Notes: generated by a model from the letters alone, not told the origin. Shown: positions 1 through 12,026, counted from the stretch's first letter. The stretch: 64,000 nt of DNA from Vogesella indigofera (GCF_003633895.1 NZ_RBID01000014.1:235090-299089); one strand, 5' to 3'. Numbers and translations: made by a program.

Positions 1-3000
1 CAGCTGCCGGTCGAGGAGTTTCCCGATATCCGCTTCCCGGTGGCGGTGGTGTCGGCGTCCTATCCCGGCGCCTCGCCGGAGGTGATCGAGAGCGAGGTCA
101 CCCGCCCGCTGGAAGAGGCGGTCAACACCATCAACGGCGTCAAGCACATCCGCTCCTATTCCTCCGAGGGCGTCGCCACGCTGGTGGTGGAGTTCGAGCT
201 GTCCACCGATCCGGCCATCGGCCTGCAGGAGGTGCGCGACAAGGTCGGCGCCGCGCAGGGCCGGCTGCGGCGCGAGGTGAGCACGCCGACCATCTCGCAG
301 ATGAACCCCAACGACGAGCCGCTGATGTCGTACACCTTCAGCCAGCAGGACGGTTCGCAGCGCGAGCTGAGCAACTGGCTGGACAATGTGCTGAAGAAGC
401 GGCTGCAGACGGTGAGCGGGGTCGGCGAGGTGAAACTGGTCGGTGCCAGCAAGCGCGAGATCCGCATTGAGCTGCAGCCGTACCGGCTGGAGGCGCTGGG
501 ATTGTCGGTCAGCGAGGTGGCCGACGCCATCGCCGCGGCCAACCGTGATTTCCCGGCCGGCCAGGTCAGCAGCCAGCGTAACGAGCTGTCGGTGCGCGTC
601 GCCGGCAAGCTTGAGTCGGTGGACGACTTCCGCGAGCTGGGCATCGCCACGCGCCAGGGCGCCACCATCCGCCTGGCGGACGTGGCCGAAGTGCGCGACA
701 GCGAGGAAGAAAAGAACAGCATCAGCCTGATCGACGGCAAGCCGGCGGTGGGGCTGGACGTGCGTGCCGCGCGCGGCGCCAACGTGGTGGCGGTGGCCGA
801 TGCGGTGAAGGCAATCATCGCCGAGCAGCGGCCGCTGATGCCGGCCGGCAGCGAGGTCAAGCTCACCTACGACAAGTCGGACGAGGTGCGCAAGTCGCTG
901 AGCGGGGTGCAGCAGACGCTGCTGGAAGGCGCCGGGCTGACGGTGCTGATCGTGTTCTTGTTCCTCGGCAGCTGGCGCAGCACGGTGATTACCGGCCTGA
1001 CGCTGCCGATCGCGCTGCTGGGCACCCTGTTCGCGGTGCAGGCGCTGGGCTTCACCCTCAACGTGATGACGCTGATGGCGCTGTCGCTGTCCATCGGCCT
1101 GTTGATCGACGACGCCATCGTGGTGCGCGAGAACATCGTGCGCCACGCCACGCTGGGCAAGGGCCACTACCAGGCGGCGCTGGACGGCACCAACGAGATC
1201 GGCCTCGCGGTACTGGCCACCACGCTGACCATCGTCGCGGTGTTCCTGCCGGTCGGCTTCATGGGCGGCATCATCGGCAAGTTCTTCCACCAGTTCGGCC
1301 TCGCGGTGACGGTGGCGGTGCTGATCTCGATGTTCGTGTCGTTCACGCTGGACCCGATGCTGTCCTCGGTGTGGCACGACCCGCACCGCCACGGCGATCA
1401 CCACAAGGGCCCGGTCGGCCGCGCGCTGGACTGGTTCGAGGCCTCGCTCGACCGCCTCGCCGACGGCTACGTGCGGGTGATCCGCTGGGCGCTGGCGCAC
1501 CGCAAGACGGTGCTGGCCACGGCGCTGGCGCTGACCGTCGGCAGCTTCATGCTGGTGCCGGTGATCGGCGGTGAATTCCTGCCGCGTGCCGACAACGGCG
1601 ATTTCCGCCTGTCGTTCAAGACCGCGCCCGGCTCGACGCTGGAGTACACCGCCGCCAAGGCGCGCGAGGTGGAGGCGCAGCTGCGCAGCATTCCGGAGGT
1701 GAACACCGTCGACAGCAAGATCGGCGGCGGTCGCTTCGGCGCCGGCCGCAACGAGGCGCAGCTGACCATCGATGTCGGCGACAAGCAGTCGCGCCAGCGC
1801 GACCTGTTCCAGCTGATGGCGGCGGCGCGCAGCAGCGCGCAGCGGGTGGCCGGCATCGAGCTGGATTCGGTGCAGGAGCTGGGCCAGCACGGCCCCGGCG
1901 GCAAGCCGGTCAATATCGGCATCCGCGGCAGCGACCTGCAGGCGCTGAGCCAGGCCACCGACGCGGTGATGGCGGCGATTGCACGCGTCAACGGCGTGCG
2001 CGACGTGCAGAGCAGCTTTTCCGACGCCGATCCGGCGCTGGACGTGCGCCTCGACCGCGACGCCGCCGCCTCGCTGGGCGTGGATCTCACCCGCGTCGGC
2101 AACACGCTGTCGGTGCTGCTGGCCGGCAGCACGGTGACGACGTGGGAGGCGCCGGATGGCGAAAACTACGATGTGCGCCTGCAATTGCCGCGCGAGGGGC
2201 GCGAGGCGGCGCTGCTGGAGGTGCTGATGGTGCCCGGCACGCGGCGCGACAACGGCGAGGCCAATATGGTGCCGCTGGCGCAGCTGGCGCGCATCGAGCC
2301 GGGCAGCAGCCCGCGCCAGATCGAGCGCACCGACCTGATGCGCGAGATCAGCGTCACCGCCAACATCAGCGGCCGCAGCGCCGGCGAGGTGTTTGCCGGT
2401 GTCGACGCCGCGCTGAAACAGCTGCGGCTGCCGGCCGGGGTGATGCTGTCGCAGGAGGGCGAGCGCAAGAGCATGCAGGAATCGCTGAACTACGCGGTGC
2501 AGGCGCTGGCGATGGGGGTGATCTTCATTTATCTCATTCTCGCCGCGCAGTTCCGCAGCTTTACGCTGCCGGTGACCATCATGATGGCGCTGCCGCTGGC
2601 CTTCGTCGGCGTGTTCGCCGCGCTGTGGCTGTTCGGCTCCACCCTCAACATGTTCTCGGTGATCGGCATCATCATGCTGATGGGGCTGGCAGCGAAGAAC
2701 GGCATCCTGCTGGTCGACTTCATCAACCAGAGCCGCAAGGAAGGCATGGCGCGGCTGGATGCCATCGTCGAGGCCGGCCGCGTGCGGCTGCGCCCGATCA
2801 TGATGACCAGCCTGGCGATGATCTTCGGCATGCTGCCGCTGGCACTGGCCAGCGGCGCCGGCTCGGAGACGCAGCGGCCGATGGCGCACGCCATCATCGG
2901 CGGCCTGATCACCTCCACCGTGCTGACGCTGATCGTGCTGCCGGTGGTGTACACCTACCTCGACAGCCTGCGCACCCGCATCCGCGGCCTGTTGGCGCGG

Positions 3001-3033
3001 CTAACCGGCCAGACGGCGGCCTCGCCGCACTGA
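1..3033 (+). CDS. RND efflux transporter permease (AcrB/HAE1 family), 5' end cut by window
   Basis: This is an inner-membrane proton-driven RND pump subunit that would work with a periplasmic adaptor and an outer-membrane channel, probably encoded upstream of the window. The frame is open from base 1, where the residues [16 protein letters not shown] match the segment just after the first membrane helix of AcrB-type pumps, so roughly 30 residues are missing. The following [20 protein letters not shown] is the family's porter-domain signature. The proton-relay Asp pair lies in the [12 protein letters not shown] stretch near 1100-1130, and the helix-10 lysine in [13 protein letters not shown] near 2680-2720. 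The C-terminal half has the usual second run of membrane segments. Substrate cannot be told from sequence; multidrug or metabolite export are both possible. A strong hairpin follows the stop. Confidence 0.95.
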   Translation, partial: QLPVEEFPDIRFPVAVVSASYPGASPEVIESEVTRPLEEAVNTINGVKHIRSYSSEGVATLVVEFELSTDPAIGLQEVRDKVGAAQGRLRREVSTPTISQMNPNDEPLMSYTFSQQDGSQRELSNWLDNVLKKRLQTVSGVGEVKLVGASKREIRIELQPYRLEALGLSVSEVADAIAAANRDFPAGQVSSQRNELSVRVAGKLESVDDFRELGIATRQGATIRLADVAEVRDSEEEKNSISLIDGKPAVGLDVRAARGANVVAVADAVKAIIAEQRPLMPAGSEVKLTYDKSDEVRKSLSGVQQTLLEGAGLTVLIVFLFLGSWRSTVITGLTLPIALLGTLFAVQALGFTLNVMTLMALSLSIGLLIDDAIVVRENIVRHATLGKGHYQAALDGTNEIGLAVLATTLTIVAVFLPVGFMGGIIGKFFHQFGLAVTVAVLISMFVSFTLDPMLSSVWHDPHRHGDHHKGPVGRALDWFEASLDRLADGYVRVIRWALAHRKTVLATALALTVGSFMLVPVIGGEFLPRADNGDFRLSFKTAPGSTLEYTAAKAREVEAQLRSIPEVNTVDSKIGGGRFGAGRNEAQLTIDVGDKQSRQRDLFQLMAAARSSAQRVAGIELDSVQELGQHGPGGKPVNIGIRGSDLQALSQATDAVMAAIARVNGVRDVQSSFSDADPALDVRLDRDAAASLGVDLTRVGNTLSVLLAGSTVTTWEAPDGENYDVRLQLPREGREAALLEVLMVPGTRRDNGEANMVPLAQLARIEPGSSPRQIERTDLMREISVTANISGRSAGEVFAGVDAALKQLRLPAGVMLSQEGERKSMQESLNYAVQALAMGVIFIYLILAAQFRSFTLPVTIMMALPLAFVGVFAALWLFGSTLNMFSVIGIIMLMGLAAKNGILLVDFINQSRKEGMARLDAIVEAGRVRLRPIMMTSLAMIFGMLPLALASGAGSETQRPMAHAIIGGLITSTVLTLIVLPVVYTYLDSLRTRIRGLLARLTGQTAASPH

Positions 3034-3051
3034 GCCGCCGCGCACGAACGG

Positions 3052-3089
3052 CCAAGGCCGCTGCCGATGTTTATCGGCAGCGGCCTTGG
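3052..3089. terminator. Bidirectional hairpin terminator between convergent genes
   Basis: A 17-bp perfect stem (CCAAGGCCGCTGCCGAT and its complement) closes on a GTTT loop. It lies between the RND gene (+) and the mscS-like gene (-). There is no long T-run on either side, so it may act as a hairpin that protects 3' ends or supports weak termination in both directions. Confidence 0.8.
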
Positions 3090-3103
3090 GCATTGAGAAC
3101 GGT

Positions 3104-3116
3104 TGCGGCCAACCTT
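3104..3116 (+). repeat. Uptake-sequence-like 13-mer, copy 1
   Basis: Exact TGCGGCCAACCTT. It overlaps the stop codon of the convergent mscS-like gene and follows the bidirectional hairpin. Confidence 0.85.
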
Positions 3117-3933
3117 ACTGTTTGACGTACACCACCTGCGCCGGCATCGGCGGCGGGAACGCCTCGCCGCCCAGTGCGTCGCGGATCTGCTGGTTGCTGT
3201 CGAAGTACACCTGCCAGTAGTGGTCGTTATGGCAGAACGGCCGCACCGCCAGCACCGGCCCCACCAAGTTGAATTCCAGGATCGCCACCTCGACCGCCGG
3301 CTCCGCCAGCACGTTGGGGATGGCCGCCAGCCGCTGCCGCAGCAGCGCCATCGCGGCGGCGGGGTCGGCGCTGCCGGCCAGCTGCGCCTTCAGCTCCACG
3401 CGGCGGTAGGGATTGCTGCTGAAGTTCTGCAGCGTGTCGCCCATGATCTTGCCGTTGCCGACCATGGTCAGCACGTTGTCCGGCGTGTTGATGGCGGTGG
3501 TGAACAGGCCGATCTCCTTCACCGTGCCGGTCACGCCGCCGGCGGTGACGAAATCGCCGACCTTCATCGGCCGCAGCATGATCAGGAACACCCCGGCGGC
3601 AAAGTTGGACAGCAACCCGGACCAGGCCATGCCGATGGCGACGCCGGCGGCGGCGAACAGCGCGGCAAAGGTGGTGGTCTGGATGCCGAAGTAGCCGAGG
3701 ATGCCGACCACCAGGATCACGTTGAGGGTGACGTGGATGGTGGTGCCGAGGTAACGCATGATGGTGGCGTCGACATGCTGCCGCTCCAGCGTGCGCTGCA
3801 GCAGGCGGCCGACCTGGCCGATCAGCCAGCGGCCGATGATCCAGAAGGCCAGCGCCGCCAGCAGCGTGCCGCCGATATTGAACGCATAATCCGTGGCGAC
3901 CTGCTGCCAGTGGGAAAGGTCGATCTGATTCAT
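3115..3933 (-). CDS. mscS: Small-conductance mechanosensitive channel, MscS family
   Basis: The product is an inner-membrane channel that opens under hypo-osmotic stress to release solutes. From the chosen start it is 272 residues, close to the 286 of E. coli MscS. Two N-terminal hydrophobic segments are followed by the pore-lining helix, rich in Ala and Gly (AALFAAAGVAIGMAWSGLLSNFAAG), then the beta domain (PMKVGDFVTAGGVTGTVKEIGLFTT) and the alpha/beta C-terminus. I chose the ATG at 3933 because AAGGAG lies at ideal spacing; an in-frame start 11 codons upstream has no such site. It is a single gene, convergent with the RND gene and divergent from hemE. Confidence 0.93.
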   Translation of the reverse strand: MNQIDLSHWQQVATDYAFNIGGTLLAALAFWIIGRWLIGQVGRLLQRTLERQHVDATIMRYLGTTIHVTLNVILVVGILGYFGIQTTTFAALFAAAGVAIGMAWSGLLSNFAAGVFLIMLRPMKVGDFVTAGGVTGTVKEIGLFTTAINTPDNVLTMVGNGKIMGDTLQNFSSNPYRRVELKAQLAGSADPAAAMALLRQRLAAIPNVLAEPAVEVAILEFNLVGPVLAVRPFCHNDHYWQVYFDSNQQIRDALGGEAFPPPMPAQVVYVKQ

Positions 3934-4083
3934 GACAACTCCTTGTCGGGCGGGTGGGATCTGCATCCAGTTAAGCAGCTGGCATTGCCGGCAACAAGTT
4001 CATTTGCATGAATTGTCGCTGCCGGCGGGCAAAAACATCGGGCGATGCCGCAGTCAGGTCAAGGCAGCGCCGCCGGCGCAGGG

Positions 4084-4089
4084 TATAAT
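4084..4089 (+). promoter_or_regulatory. hemE -10 box
   Basis: A perfect TATAAT lies 33 bases before the hemE ATG. No good -35 hexamer is visible at 16-18 bp. The last T of the box is the first base of an uptake-like 13-mer, so that repeat occupies the transcription start region. Confidence 0.6.
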
Positions 4090-4101
4090 GCGGCCAACCT
4101 T
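4089..4101 (+). repeat. Uptake-sequence-like 13-mer, copy 2
   Basis: Exact TGCGGCCAACCTT, overlapping the hemE -10 box by one base and running across the expected transcription start into a T-run. Confidence 0.85.
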
Positions 4102-4121
4102 TTTCTGCCCGTATAGCCAAC

Positions 4122-5186
4122 ATGACCCAGCTCAAGAACGATACCTTCCTGCGCGCGCTGCTGAAGCAGCCGGTTGAATACACCCCGATCTGGATGATGC
4201 GCCAGGCCGGCCGCTACCTGCCGGAATACCGCGCCACCCGCGCCCGCGCCGGCAGCTTCATGGGCCTGTGCACCAGCCCGGACTACGCGACCGAGGTCAC
4301 GCTGCAGCCGCTGGAGCGCTTCCCGCTGGACGCGGCCATCCTGTTCTCCGACATCCTGACGGTGCCGGACGCGATGGGGCTGGGGCTGTCCTTTGCCGAG
4401 GGCGAGGGTCCGCGTTTTGCCCGTCCGCTGCGCGACGAGGCGGCGATCAAGGCGCTGCAGGTGGCGCCACTGGACAAGCTGCAGTACGTGTTCGACGCGG
4501 TATCCAGCATCCGCAAGGCGCTCGACGGTCGCGTGCCGCTGATCGGCTTCTCCGGCAGCCCGTTCACGCTGGCCTGCTACATGATCGAGGGCGCCGGCTC
4601 CGCCGACTTCCGCCACGTCAAGGCGATGCTGTACGGCCGCCCGGAACTGCTGCACCACATCCTGCGCATCACCGCCGACTCGGTGACCGCCTACCTCAAC
4701 GCCCAGATCGATGCCGGCGCCCAGGCGGTGCAGATCTTCGATACCTGGGGTGGCGCGCTGAGCCACGCCGCGTACCAGGAATTCTCGCTGGCCTATATGC
4801 AGCAGATCATCGCCGGCCTCAAGCGCGAGGCCGACGGCCGCCGCGTGCCGGTGATCGTGTTCACCAAGGGTGGCGGCCAGTGGCTGGAACAGATCGCCGC
4901 CATCGGCGCCGACTGCGTCGGTCTGGACTGGACCACCGACATCGGCCAGGCGCGCGCGCGCGTCGGCGACCAGGTGGCGTTGCAGGGCAACTTCGACCCC
5001 AACGCGCTGTTCGGCAGCCCGGCGGCGATCGAGCAGGAAGCCGGCCGCATCCTGGCGGCGTACGGCCACGGCTCCGGCCACGTGTTCAACCTCGGTCACG
5101 GCATTTCGCAGTTTGCCGACCCGGAACACGCCAAGGCACTGGTCGCCGCCGTACACCGCCTGTCGCGCCCGTACCACGCCGTCTGA
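4122..5186 (+). CDS. hemE: Uroporphyrinogen decarboxylase
   Basis: The enzyme removes four carboxyl groups from uroporphyrinogen III to give coproporphyrinogen III in cytosolic haem synthesis. The 354-residue length is typical. The N-terminal signature [17 protein letters not shown] carries the conserved arginines that bind substrate carboxylates, and [19 protein letters not shown] contains the family's catalytic Asp region. [16 protein letters not shown] and the C-terminal GHGI segment also match. The ATG at 4122 has no strong ribosome-binding site but agrees with the family start and with the -10 box upstream. The gene stands alone and ends in a clear intrinsic terminator. Confidence 0.98.
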   Translation: MTQLKNDTFLRALLKQPVEYTPIWMMRQAGRYLPEYRATRARAGSFMGLCTSPDYATEVTLQPLERFPLDAAILFSDILTVPDAMGLGLSFAEGEGPRFARPLRDEAAIKALQVAPLDKLQYVFDAVSSIRKALDGRVPLIGFSGSPFTLACYMIEGAGSADFRHVKAMLYGRPELLHHILRITADSVTAYLNAQIDAGAQAVQIFDTWGGALSHAAYQEFSLAYMQQIIAGLKREADGRRVPVIVFTKGGGQWLEQIAAIGADCVGLDWTTDIGQARARVGDQVALQGNFDPNALFGSPAAIEQEAGRILAAYGHGSGHVFNLGHGISQFADPEHAKALVAAVHRLSRPYHAV

Positions 5187-5203
5187 CGCGTCAAACCGGT
5201 CAC

Positions 5204-5233
5204 AGCCACCGCCTGCCGGCGGTGGCTTTTTTT
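5204..5233 (+). terminator. Intrinsic terminator after hemE
   Basis: A 10-bp stem (AGCCACCGCC and GGCGGTGGCT) with a TGCC loop is followed by a run of T. It starts 17 bases past the hemE stop. Confidence 0.93.
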
Positions 5234-5545
5234 GATGCATAAACAAAGCTTGCCGGCAAGGCTTGACAGTTGTCGCCGCAGTTGTTCCACGACTTATGCA
5301 CACCAAAACGGGGCATTTTTCCGGCCTGTCAAGGCTTGTTGCCAAAGAAAGATGAAATTTATATAAGCATCTGATTTTATTGAATTTAATATTTCAGATT
5401 AAAATTTGTGCAATCTAATGGAATGCCCGATTGACGTGCTTTTTGCCAGCCGGCTCGTCAGTTGTTCACAAAGTTATCCACAGTATCTGTGCACAGCTGG
5501 CGCCAAGCCGCGCCAGTGCTGGATTAGCGGGGAGTCCGTCCAATC
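5234..5545. promoter_or_regulatory. hemE-priA intergenic region with two DnaA-box matches and an AT-rich stretch
   Basis: The 359-base gap between hemE and priA starts with the hemE terminator; this entry is the rest. It is much less GC-rich than its surroundings, especially 5345-5425. Two sites match the DnaA box consensus TTATNCACA on the + strand: TTATGCACA at 5294-5302 and TTATCCACA at 5474-5482. They flank the AT-rich stretch, 180 bp apart. A looser relative, TTGTTCACA, lies near 5462-5470. No convincing sigma-70 promoter pair was found, but priA needs a promoter here. DnaA-linked expression of priA is a possible reading; a replication origin is less likely because no dnaA, gidA or parAB lies nearby. 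Confidence 0.5.
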
Positions 5546-7720
<2,175 letters not shown>

Positions 7721-9100
7721 GTGACACGACGTTTGCTGATGGCCATGCTGGCCGTTTCGCCGCTTGCGCTTGCGGCCAACCTTGGCGCCTTGCGCGCCGA
7801 CGAGGTGGCGCTGTGGGCGGCGCCGGTGGAAGGGCGCGCGGTGTTCGACGAGCACCGTGCCGATGCCGCGATGAACCCGGCCTCGACCATGAAGCTGGTC
7901 ACCGCCTGGGCGGCGCTGAACCGGCTGGGGCCGGGCTACCGCTGGCGCAGCGAGCTGAAAAGCAATGCCGTGCTGGAAAACGGCGTGCTGCGTGGCGACC
8001 TGTACTGGATAGGCCGCGGCGATCCGCGTTTCGATTCCGCACGCCTGACCGAGCTGCTGCGCCAGCTGCGCCTGCGCGGCGTGCAGCGCATCGACGGCCA
8101 GCTGCTGCTGGACAAGCGCGCCTTCAGCCGCATCAGCAGCGCCGACGGCTTCGACGGCGACGCCGAGCGCGTGTTCTCGGTGCCGCCGGATACCCACCTG
8201 TCCAACCTGAAAGTGGCGTGGCTGCGCTACTTCTACGAGCAGGGCCGGCCGCAGGTGGTGCTGGACCCGCCGCTGCCGGGCTTCCGCCTCGACAACCGCC
8301 TGCAGCCAGGCAGCACCGCCAGCTGCGGTGACGTGCGCGAGCACGCGGAGGTCAGCGTCAGCGGCAGCAGCATCCGCGTCAGCGGCAAGCTGCCGCCGGC
8401 CTGTGACGGCGCGGCCAGCTACGTCAACGTGCTGGATAACGACGGCTATGCCGGACAGAGCTTCGCCGCCATCTGGCAGACGCTGGGCGGCGAGGGGCCG
8501 CGCGGCGTCGCGCAGGGCGATACCCCGCCCGACGCGCGCCAGCTGGTGCGCCTGGATTCCGAGCCGCTGCCGCAGGCGCTGAACGACATCAACAAGTACA
8601 GCAACAACACCATGGCGCGCAGTGTGTGGCTGACGCTGGGCGCGGAAAACCCGCACAGCGGCGACACCGTGGCCGACGCGCAGCTGGCGGTGCGCTCGCT
8701 GCTGCTGGAGCGCGGCATCGCCGCCGAGCCGCTGCAGCTGGAAAACGGTGCCGGCCTGTCGCGGCGCGAGCGCATCAGCGCGCGCCAGCTGGGCGCGATC
8801 CTGCTCGATGCCGCGCGCGGGCCGTACGCGGCCGAATTCATCGCCAGCCTGCCGCTGGCCAGCGAGGACGGCACCCTGCGTCGCCGCTTTGCCGAGCTGG
8901 GGCCACGGCTGCGGCTGAAGACCGGCACCCTCGGTGACACCCGCGCGCTGGCCGGCTACTGGCAGGCGCCGTCCGGGCAGCGGCTGGCGATCGTGGCGCT
9001 GCTCAATTCCGCGCGGGCGGCGCAGTTGCAGGGTGCGCTGGATGCGCTGGTCGGCGATGTGGTCGAGCGTTACGCGGCGCAGCTGCAACGGCAGCCCTGA
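7721..9100 (+). CDS. dacB: D-alanyl-D-alanine carboxypeptidase/endopeptidase (PBP4, DacB)
   Basis: DacB is a periplasmic low-mass penicillin-binding protein that trims or cleaves peptidoglycan peptides. The 459-residue product begins with a signal peptide (MTRRLLMAMLAVSPLALAA). The three active-site motifs are present: S55-x-x-K58 in NPASTMKLVT, SNN in NKYSNNTMARS and KTG in RLKTGTLGD. The long insert between the first two motifs is typical of class C PBPs. Translation starts at a GTG with AGGAG at good spacing, directly after the priA stop. An uptake-like 13-mer encodes Ala-Ala-Asn-Leu at the likely signal-peptide cleavage region. Confidence 0.95.
   Translation: MTRRLLMAMLAVSPLALAANLGALRADEVALWAAPVEGRAVFDEHRADAAMNPASTMKLVTAWAALNRLGPGYRWRSELKSNAVLENGVLRGDLYWIGRGDPRFDSARLTELLRQLRLRGVQRIDGQLLLDKRAFSRISSADGFDGDAERVFSVPPDTHLSNLKVAWLRYFYEQGRPQVVLDPPLPGFRLDNRLQPGSTASCGDVREHAEVSVSGSSIRVSGKLPPACDGAASYVNVLDNDGYAGQSFAAIWQTLGGEGPRGVAQGDTPPDARQLVRLDSEPLPQALNDINKYSNNTMARSVWLTLGAENPHSGDTVADAQLAVRSLLLERGIAAEPLQLENGAGLSRRERISARQLGAILLDAARGPYAAEFIASLPLASEDGTLRRRFAELGPRLRLKTGTLGDTRALAGYWQAPSGQRLAIVALLNSARAAQLQGALDALVGDVVERYAAQLQRQP
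7771..7783 (+). repeat. Uptake-sequence-like 13-mer, copy 5 (in dacB)
   Basis: Exact TGCGGCCAACCTT. It encodes Ala18-Ala-Asn-Leu21 at the end of the DacB signal peptide. Confidence 0.85.
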
Positions 9101-9128
9101 GCCTTGCCTTGGGCGCGGTAACTGGCCT

Positions 9129-9134
9129 TATAAT
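9129..9134 (+). promoter_or_regulatory. grxC -10 box
   Basis: A perfect TATAAT lies 30 bases before the grxC ATG. A TTGCCT at 9104-9109 is a loose -35 with a long 19-bp spacer. Confidence 0.55.
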
Positions 9135-9164
9135 CACTGTTTGTTTTAGCTTAAGGCCGTCACC

Positions 9165-9422
9165 ATGAAACCCGTTACCATGTACACCTCGGCCTATTGC
9201 CCGTACTGCATTCGTGCCAAGCAGGTGCTGGCCCAGAATGGCGTGACCGACATTGAAGAAGTCCGCATCGACCTTGACCCGCAGGCGCGCGACACCATGA
9301 TGTCGCTGACCGGGCGCCGTACCGTGCCGCAGATCTTCATCGGCGACGTGCACGTCGGCGGCTGTGACGACCTGGTGGCGCTGCATTCGGCCGGCAAGCT
9401 GGATGTGCTGCTGGCAGGTTGA
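9165..9422 (+). CDS. grxC: Glutaredoxin 3
   Basis: A small cytosolic thiol-disulfide oxidoreductase reduced by glutathione. The 85-residue product has the dithiol active site C12-P-Y-C15 in SAYCPYCIRAK, the cis-proline TVPQIFIG and the glutathione-binding GGCDDL. It sits just upstream of secB, an order found in many proteobacteria, and has its own -10 box. Confidence 0.96.
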   Translation: MKPVTMYTSAYCPYCIRAKQVLAQNGVTDIEEVRIDLDPQARDTMMSLTGRRTVPQIFIGDVHVGGCDDLVALHSAGKLDVLLAG

Positions 9423-9506
9423 CGCGCGCAGCTGTCATCATTTTCGTGCGATGATCCGCACTTGATTCCAACCCCGCGCCTGACGGCGCTACCGAGATCC
9501 AACACC

Positions 9507-9959
9507 ATGAGCGAACAACAAGAGCTGCAACCGGTATTCTCCATCGAAAAAATCTACGTCAAAGACCTGTCGCTGGAAATCCCGAACGCACCCGCCATCT
9601 TCCTGGAGCAGGAACAGCCGGAAATCGACATGCAGCTGGCTTCCGAAGGCCGCCAGCTGGAAGACGGCTTCTTCGAAGTGTCGCTGACCGTGACCGTCAC
9701 CGCCAAGCTGCCGGAAAAAACCATGTTCCTGTGCGAAGTGGCACAGGCCGGTATCTTCCAGATCCAGAATATTCCTGCTGAAGACATCGACCCGATCCTC
9801 GGCGTGGCCTGCCCGAACATCCTGTTCCCGTACGCCCGCGAAACCGTATCCAGCCTGGTTGGCCGCGCCGGTTTCCCGCCGGTACTGCTGGCACCGATCA
9901 ACTTCGAAGCCCTGTACATGCAGCAACGCGCCGCCCAGGCCGAAGCCGGTACAGCCTGA
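9507..9959 (+). CDS. secB: Protein-export chaperone SecB
   Basis: SecB is a cytosolic tetrameric chaperone that keeps preproteins unfolded and passes them to SecA. The product is 150 residues, the usual length. [17 protein letters not shown], the beta-strand core, and the C-terminal [32 protein letters not shown] are diagnostic. I used the ATG at 9507, since the longer frame adds 15 residues (starting at 9462) not seen in SecB proteins. The ribosome-binding site is weak. gpsA lies two genes downstream, as in many proteobacteria. Confidence 0.97.
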   Translation: MSEQQELQPVFSIEKIYVKDLSLEIPNAPAIFLEQEQPEIDMQLASEGRQLEDGFFEVSLTVTVTAKLPEKTMFLCEVAQAGIFQIQNIPAEDIDPILGVACPNILFPYARETVSSLVGRAGFPPVLLAPINFEALYMQQRAAQAEAGTA

Positions 9960-9964
9960 TCGCG

Positions 9965-10408
9965 ATGAAACCGACTCGCATTGTGTTTGCAGCCGTACTG
10001 GCCCTGCTGGCCAGTACGGTTTTTGCATTGGAATTCCGTTCGGTCAAGGAAACCGGCGTCGCGCTGTACGAGGCGCCCAACCTTGCCGCCAAGAAACTGT
10101 TCGTGGTCAGCCGCTACTACCCGGTGGAAGTGCTGGTGACGCAGAAGGACTGGGCACGGGTGCGTGACGCCACCGGCGGCATCGCCTGGATTCCGGCGGC
10201 GGCGCTGTCGACGCGGCAGATGCTGCTGGTCACCGCCGAGCAGCTGCCGGTGCGTGCTGCGCCGGCGGAAAGCGCGGCCGTACTGTACCAGGCCGGCAAG
10301 GATCTGGCGCTGGAGCTGCTGGAGCCGCCGCAAAGTGGCTGGGTCAAGGTACGTCATCGCGACAATACCGTGGGTTATGCCCGCATTGCCGGCCTGTGGG
10401 GGCTGTAA
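9965..10408 (+). CDS. Periplasmic protein with two bacterial SH3 repeats
   Basis: The 147-residue product has an N-terminal signal peptide ([21 protein letters not shown]) and two SH3-like units, about residues 24-84 and 88-147. Each has a Leu/Val-Tyr-x-Ala-Pro opening and a Trp-containing strand. Bacterial SH3 domains often bind cell-wall peptides, but no enzyme domain is attached, so the role is unknown. It lies 5 bases after secB and 8 bases before gpsA, which suggests cotranscription. Confidence 0.8.
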   Translation: MKPTRIVFAAVLALLASTVFALEFRSVKETGVALYEAPNLAAKKLFVVSRYYPVEVLVTQKDWARVRDATGGIAWIPAAALSTRQMLLVTAEQLPVRAAPAESAAVLYQAGKDLALELLEPPQSGWVKVRHRDNTVGYARIAGLWGL

Positions 10409-10416
10409 GGAACACG

Positions 10417-11418
10417 ATGAAAATAGCCGTACTTGGTGCCGGTGCCTGGGGCACGGCGCTGGCCTTTGCATTCTGCCGCCAGCATCATGTCACGCTGTGG
10501 GGCCGCAATGCCGAGCAGATGATCGACATGCAGGCCACGCGCCTGAACCGGCGCTACCTGCCGGAGTGTCCGTTCCCGGCCGATCTGCACCTGTCCGCCG
10601 ACCTGTCCGAGGCGGTGGTCGGGGTCGATCTGGTACTGGTGGTGACGCCGATCGCCGGCTTGCGGCCAACCTTGCGCGAGCTCGCGCGGCTGAAGGTGGA
10701 TGCGCCGCTGCTGTGGGCGTGCAAGGGCTTCGAGGCCGGCTCCAGCCTGCTGCCGCACCAGGTGGTGGCCGAGGAATTTCCCCATCTCAAGAGCGTCGGC
10801 GTGCTGTCCGGCCCGAGCTTTGCCCGCGAGGTGGCGCAGGGCCTGCCGGCGGCGGTAACGCTGGCGTCGGAAAACTATGCTTTTGCCCGCGACTACGCGC
10901 GCGAATTGCACAGCCCGCTGCTGCGCATCTACGCCAATGACGATCTGGTGGGTGTGGAAGTCGGCGGTGCGGTGAAAAACGTGATGGCGATCGCCACCGG
11001 CGTCGCCGACGGCCTCGGCTTCGGCATGAACGCGCGCGCGGCGCTGATTACCCGCGGCCTCGCCGAAATCACCCGCCTGGCAGTGGCGCTGGGGGGCAGC
11101 CAGCAGAGCATGATGGGCCTGTCCGGCGTCGGCGACCTGCTGCTGACCTGCACCGGCGCGCTGTCGCGCAACCGCCAGGTCGGCCTCAAGCTGGCGGAGG
11201 GCAAGTCGCTGGACACCATCCTCGCCGAGCTGGGCCACGTCGCCGAAGGGGTGCCGACCGCGCGCGAGGTGCTGAAGATGGCGGAGCGGCTGCAGGTGGA
11301 CATGCCGATCACCGCCGCGGTGTGCGAGCTGCTCTATCACCAGGCCACGCCACAGCACGTGGTGGAGCGCCTGCTCGGACGCTCGCCCAAGCCGGAGTTT
11401 CACGCGCCGGGCGCCTAA
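10417..11418 (+). CDS. gpsA: Glycerol-3-phosphate dehydrogenase [NAD(P)+]
   Basis: The enzyme makes sn-glycerol-3-phosphate from dihydroxyacetone phosphate for phospholipid synthesis in the cytosol. The N-terminus has the Rossmann motif [23 protein letters not shown] and [13 protein letters not shown], with the catalytic lysine, follow; the C-terminal helical domain is complete (333 residues). I chose the ATG at 10417, which has AAGGA at good spacing, rather than an in-frame start seven codons upstream inside the SH3 gene. Confidence 0.97.
   Translation: MKIAVLGAGAWGTALAFAFCRQHHVTLWGRNAEQMIDMQATRLNRRYLPECPFPADLHLSADLSEAVVGVDLVLVVTPIAGLRPTLRELARLKVDAPLLWACKGFEAGSSLLPHQVVAEEFPHLKSVGVLSGPSFAREVAQGLPAAVTLASENYAFARDYARELHSPLLRIYANDDLVGVEVGGAVKNVMAIATGVADGLGFGMNARAALITRGLAEITRLAVALGGSQQSMMGLSGVGDLLLTCTGALSRNRQVGLKLAEGKSLDTILAELGHVAEGVPTAREVLKMAERLQVDMPITAAVCELLYHQATPQHVVERLLGRSPKPEFHAPGA
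10661..10673 (+). repeat. Uptake-sequence-like 13-mer, copy 6 (in gpsA)
   Basis: Exact TGCGGCCAACCTT, read in the gpsA frame as Leu-Arg-Pro-Thr-Leu, a different frame from the copies in priA and dacB. Confidence 0.85.
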
Positions 11419-11492
11419 ACCTTTGCTACGCAGCAAGCGCCGCATCCTCACCCGCAGCCTGGCGCTGCCGGTTTTCACGTCTGGCTTGTCCT

Positions 11493-12026
11493 CTAGCGCG
11501 GCAGGGTGGAGAAGCGTTCCACCAGCTTCTGTCGCAGCTCGGCGAAGTCGAAGTCGTCGTCTTCGTGGCGTAGCCGCTGCGCGTAGCCGATGTGGTCGTC
11601 GCCATCCACCAGCCACAGCGCCGGGCAGGTCATGCCGGCCAGCGGCACATCCTGGATCAACACGCCGAAGTGCTTGTGGAAATCGCGCCCGCGCAGGGTG
11701 GAGAGCAGCACCGCATAGGGCAGGCCGTGCGCCTGGCGCGCGCGGGCGAGGCTGAACGGTGAGTCGACGGTGATCACGATCAGCTGTAGCTGCGGCCACG
11801 GCTCCAGCTGGCGGCGCAATTCCTGCAGCAGCGCCAGCCCGGCCTTGGGCGCGTCCAGCGACAGCAGGGTCACCACCAGCTTGTCGTGGCCGAGAAAACG
11901 CTCCAGCGACACGTCGCGCAGCTGCTCGTCGACCAGCATGAAGCTGGGCAGGGTCTCGCCCGCCTGCGGGAAACGGCCTTCTACCGCCAGCCATTCGTCG
12001 GCATAGCGGAAATGGGTGTGGGTCAT
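11493..12026 (-). CDS. Thiol-peroxidase-like redoxin lacking both catalytic cysteines
   Basis: The 177-residue sequence aligns along its length with Tpx-type atypical 2-Cys peroxiredoxins. LLSLDAPKAG matches the SxDTxVC active-site loop; VITVDSPFSLARARQAHGL matches the segment around the resolving cysteine; LLSTLRGRDFHKHFGVLIQDVPLAGM matches the C-terminal half. The peroxidatic position is Ala62 and the resolving position Arg97. The only cysteine is Cys134 in GMTCPALWL. It therefore should not work as a standard peroxidase; a structural, binding or one-cysteine redox role is possible. AGGAG precedes the start. It follows the DUF3426 gene but lies beyond that gene's terminator. Confidence 0.75.
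   Translation of the reverse strand: MTHTHFRYADEWLAVEGRFPQAGETLPSFMLVDEQLRDVSLERFLGHDKLVVTLLSLDAPKAGLALLQELRRQLEPWPQLQLIVITVDSPFSLARARQAHGLPYAVLLSTLRGRDFHKHFGVLIQDVPLAGMTCPALWLVDGDDHIGYAQRLRHEDDDFDFAELRQKLVERFSTLPR

Noticed and set aside
5234..5545. Chromosomal origin of replication
   Set aside because: Only two full DnaA boxes are present and no dnaA, dnaN, gidA or par genes are near. A regulatory region is more likely; kept as a finding, not as oriC.
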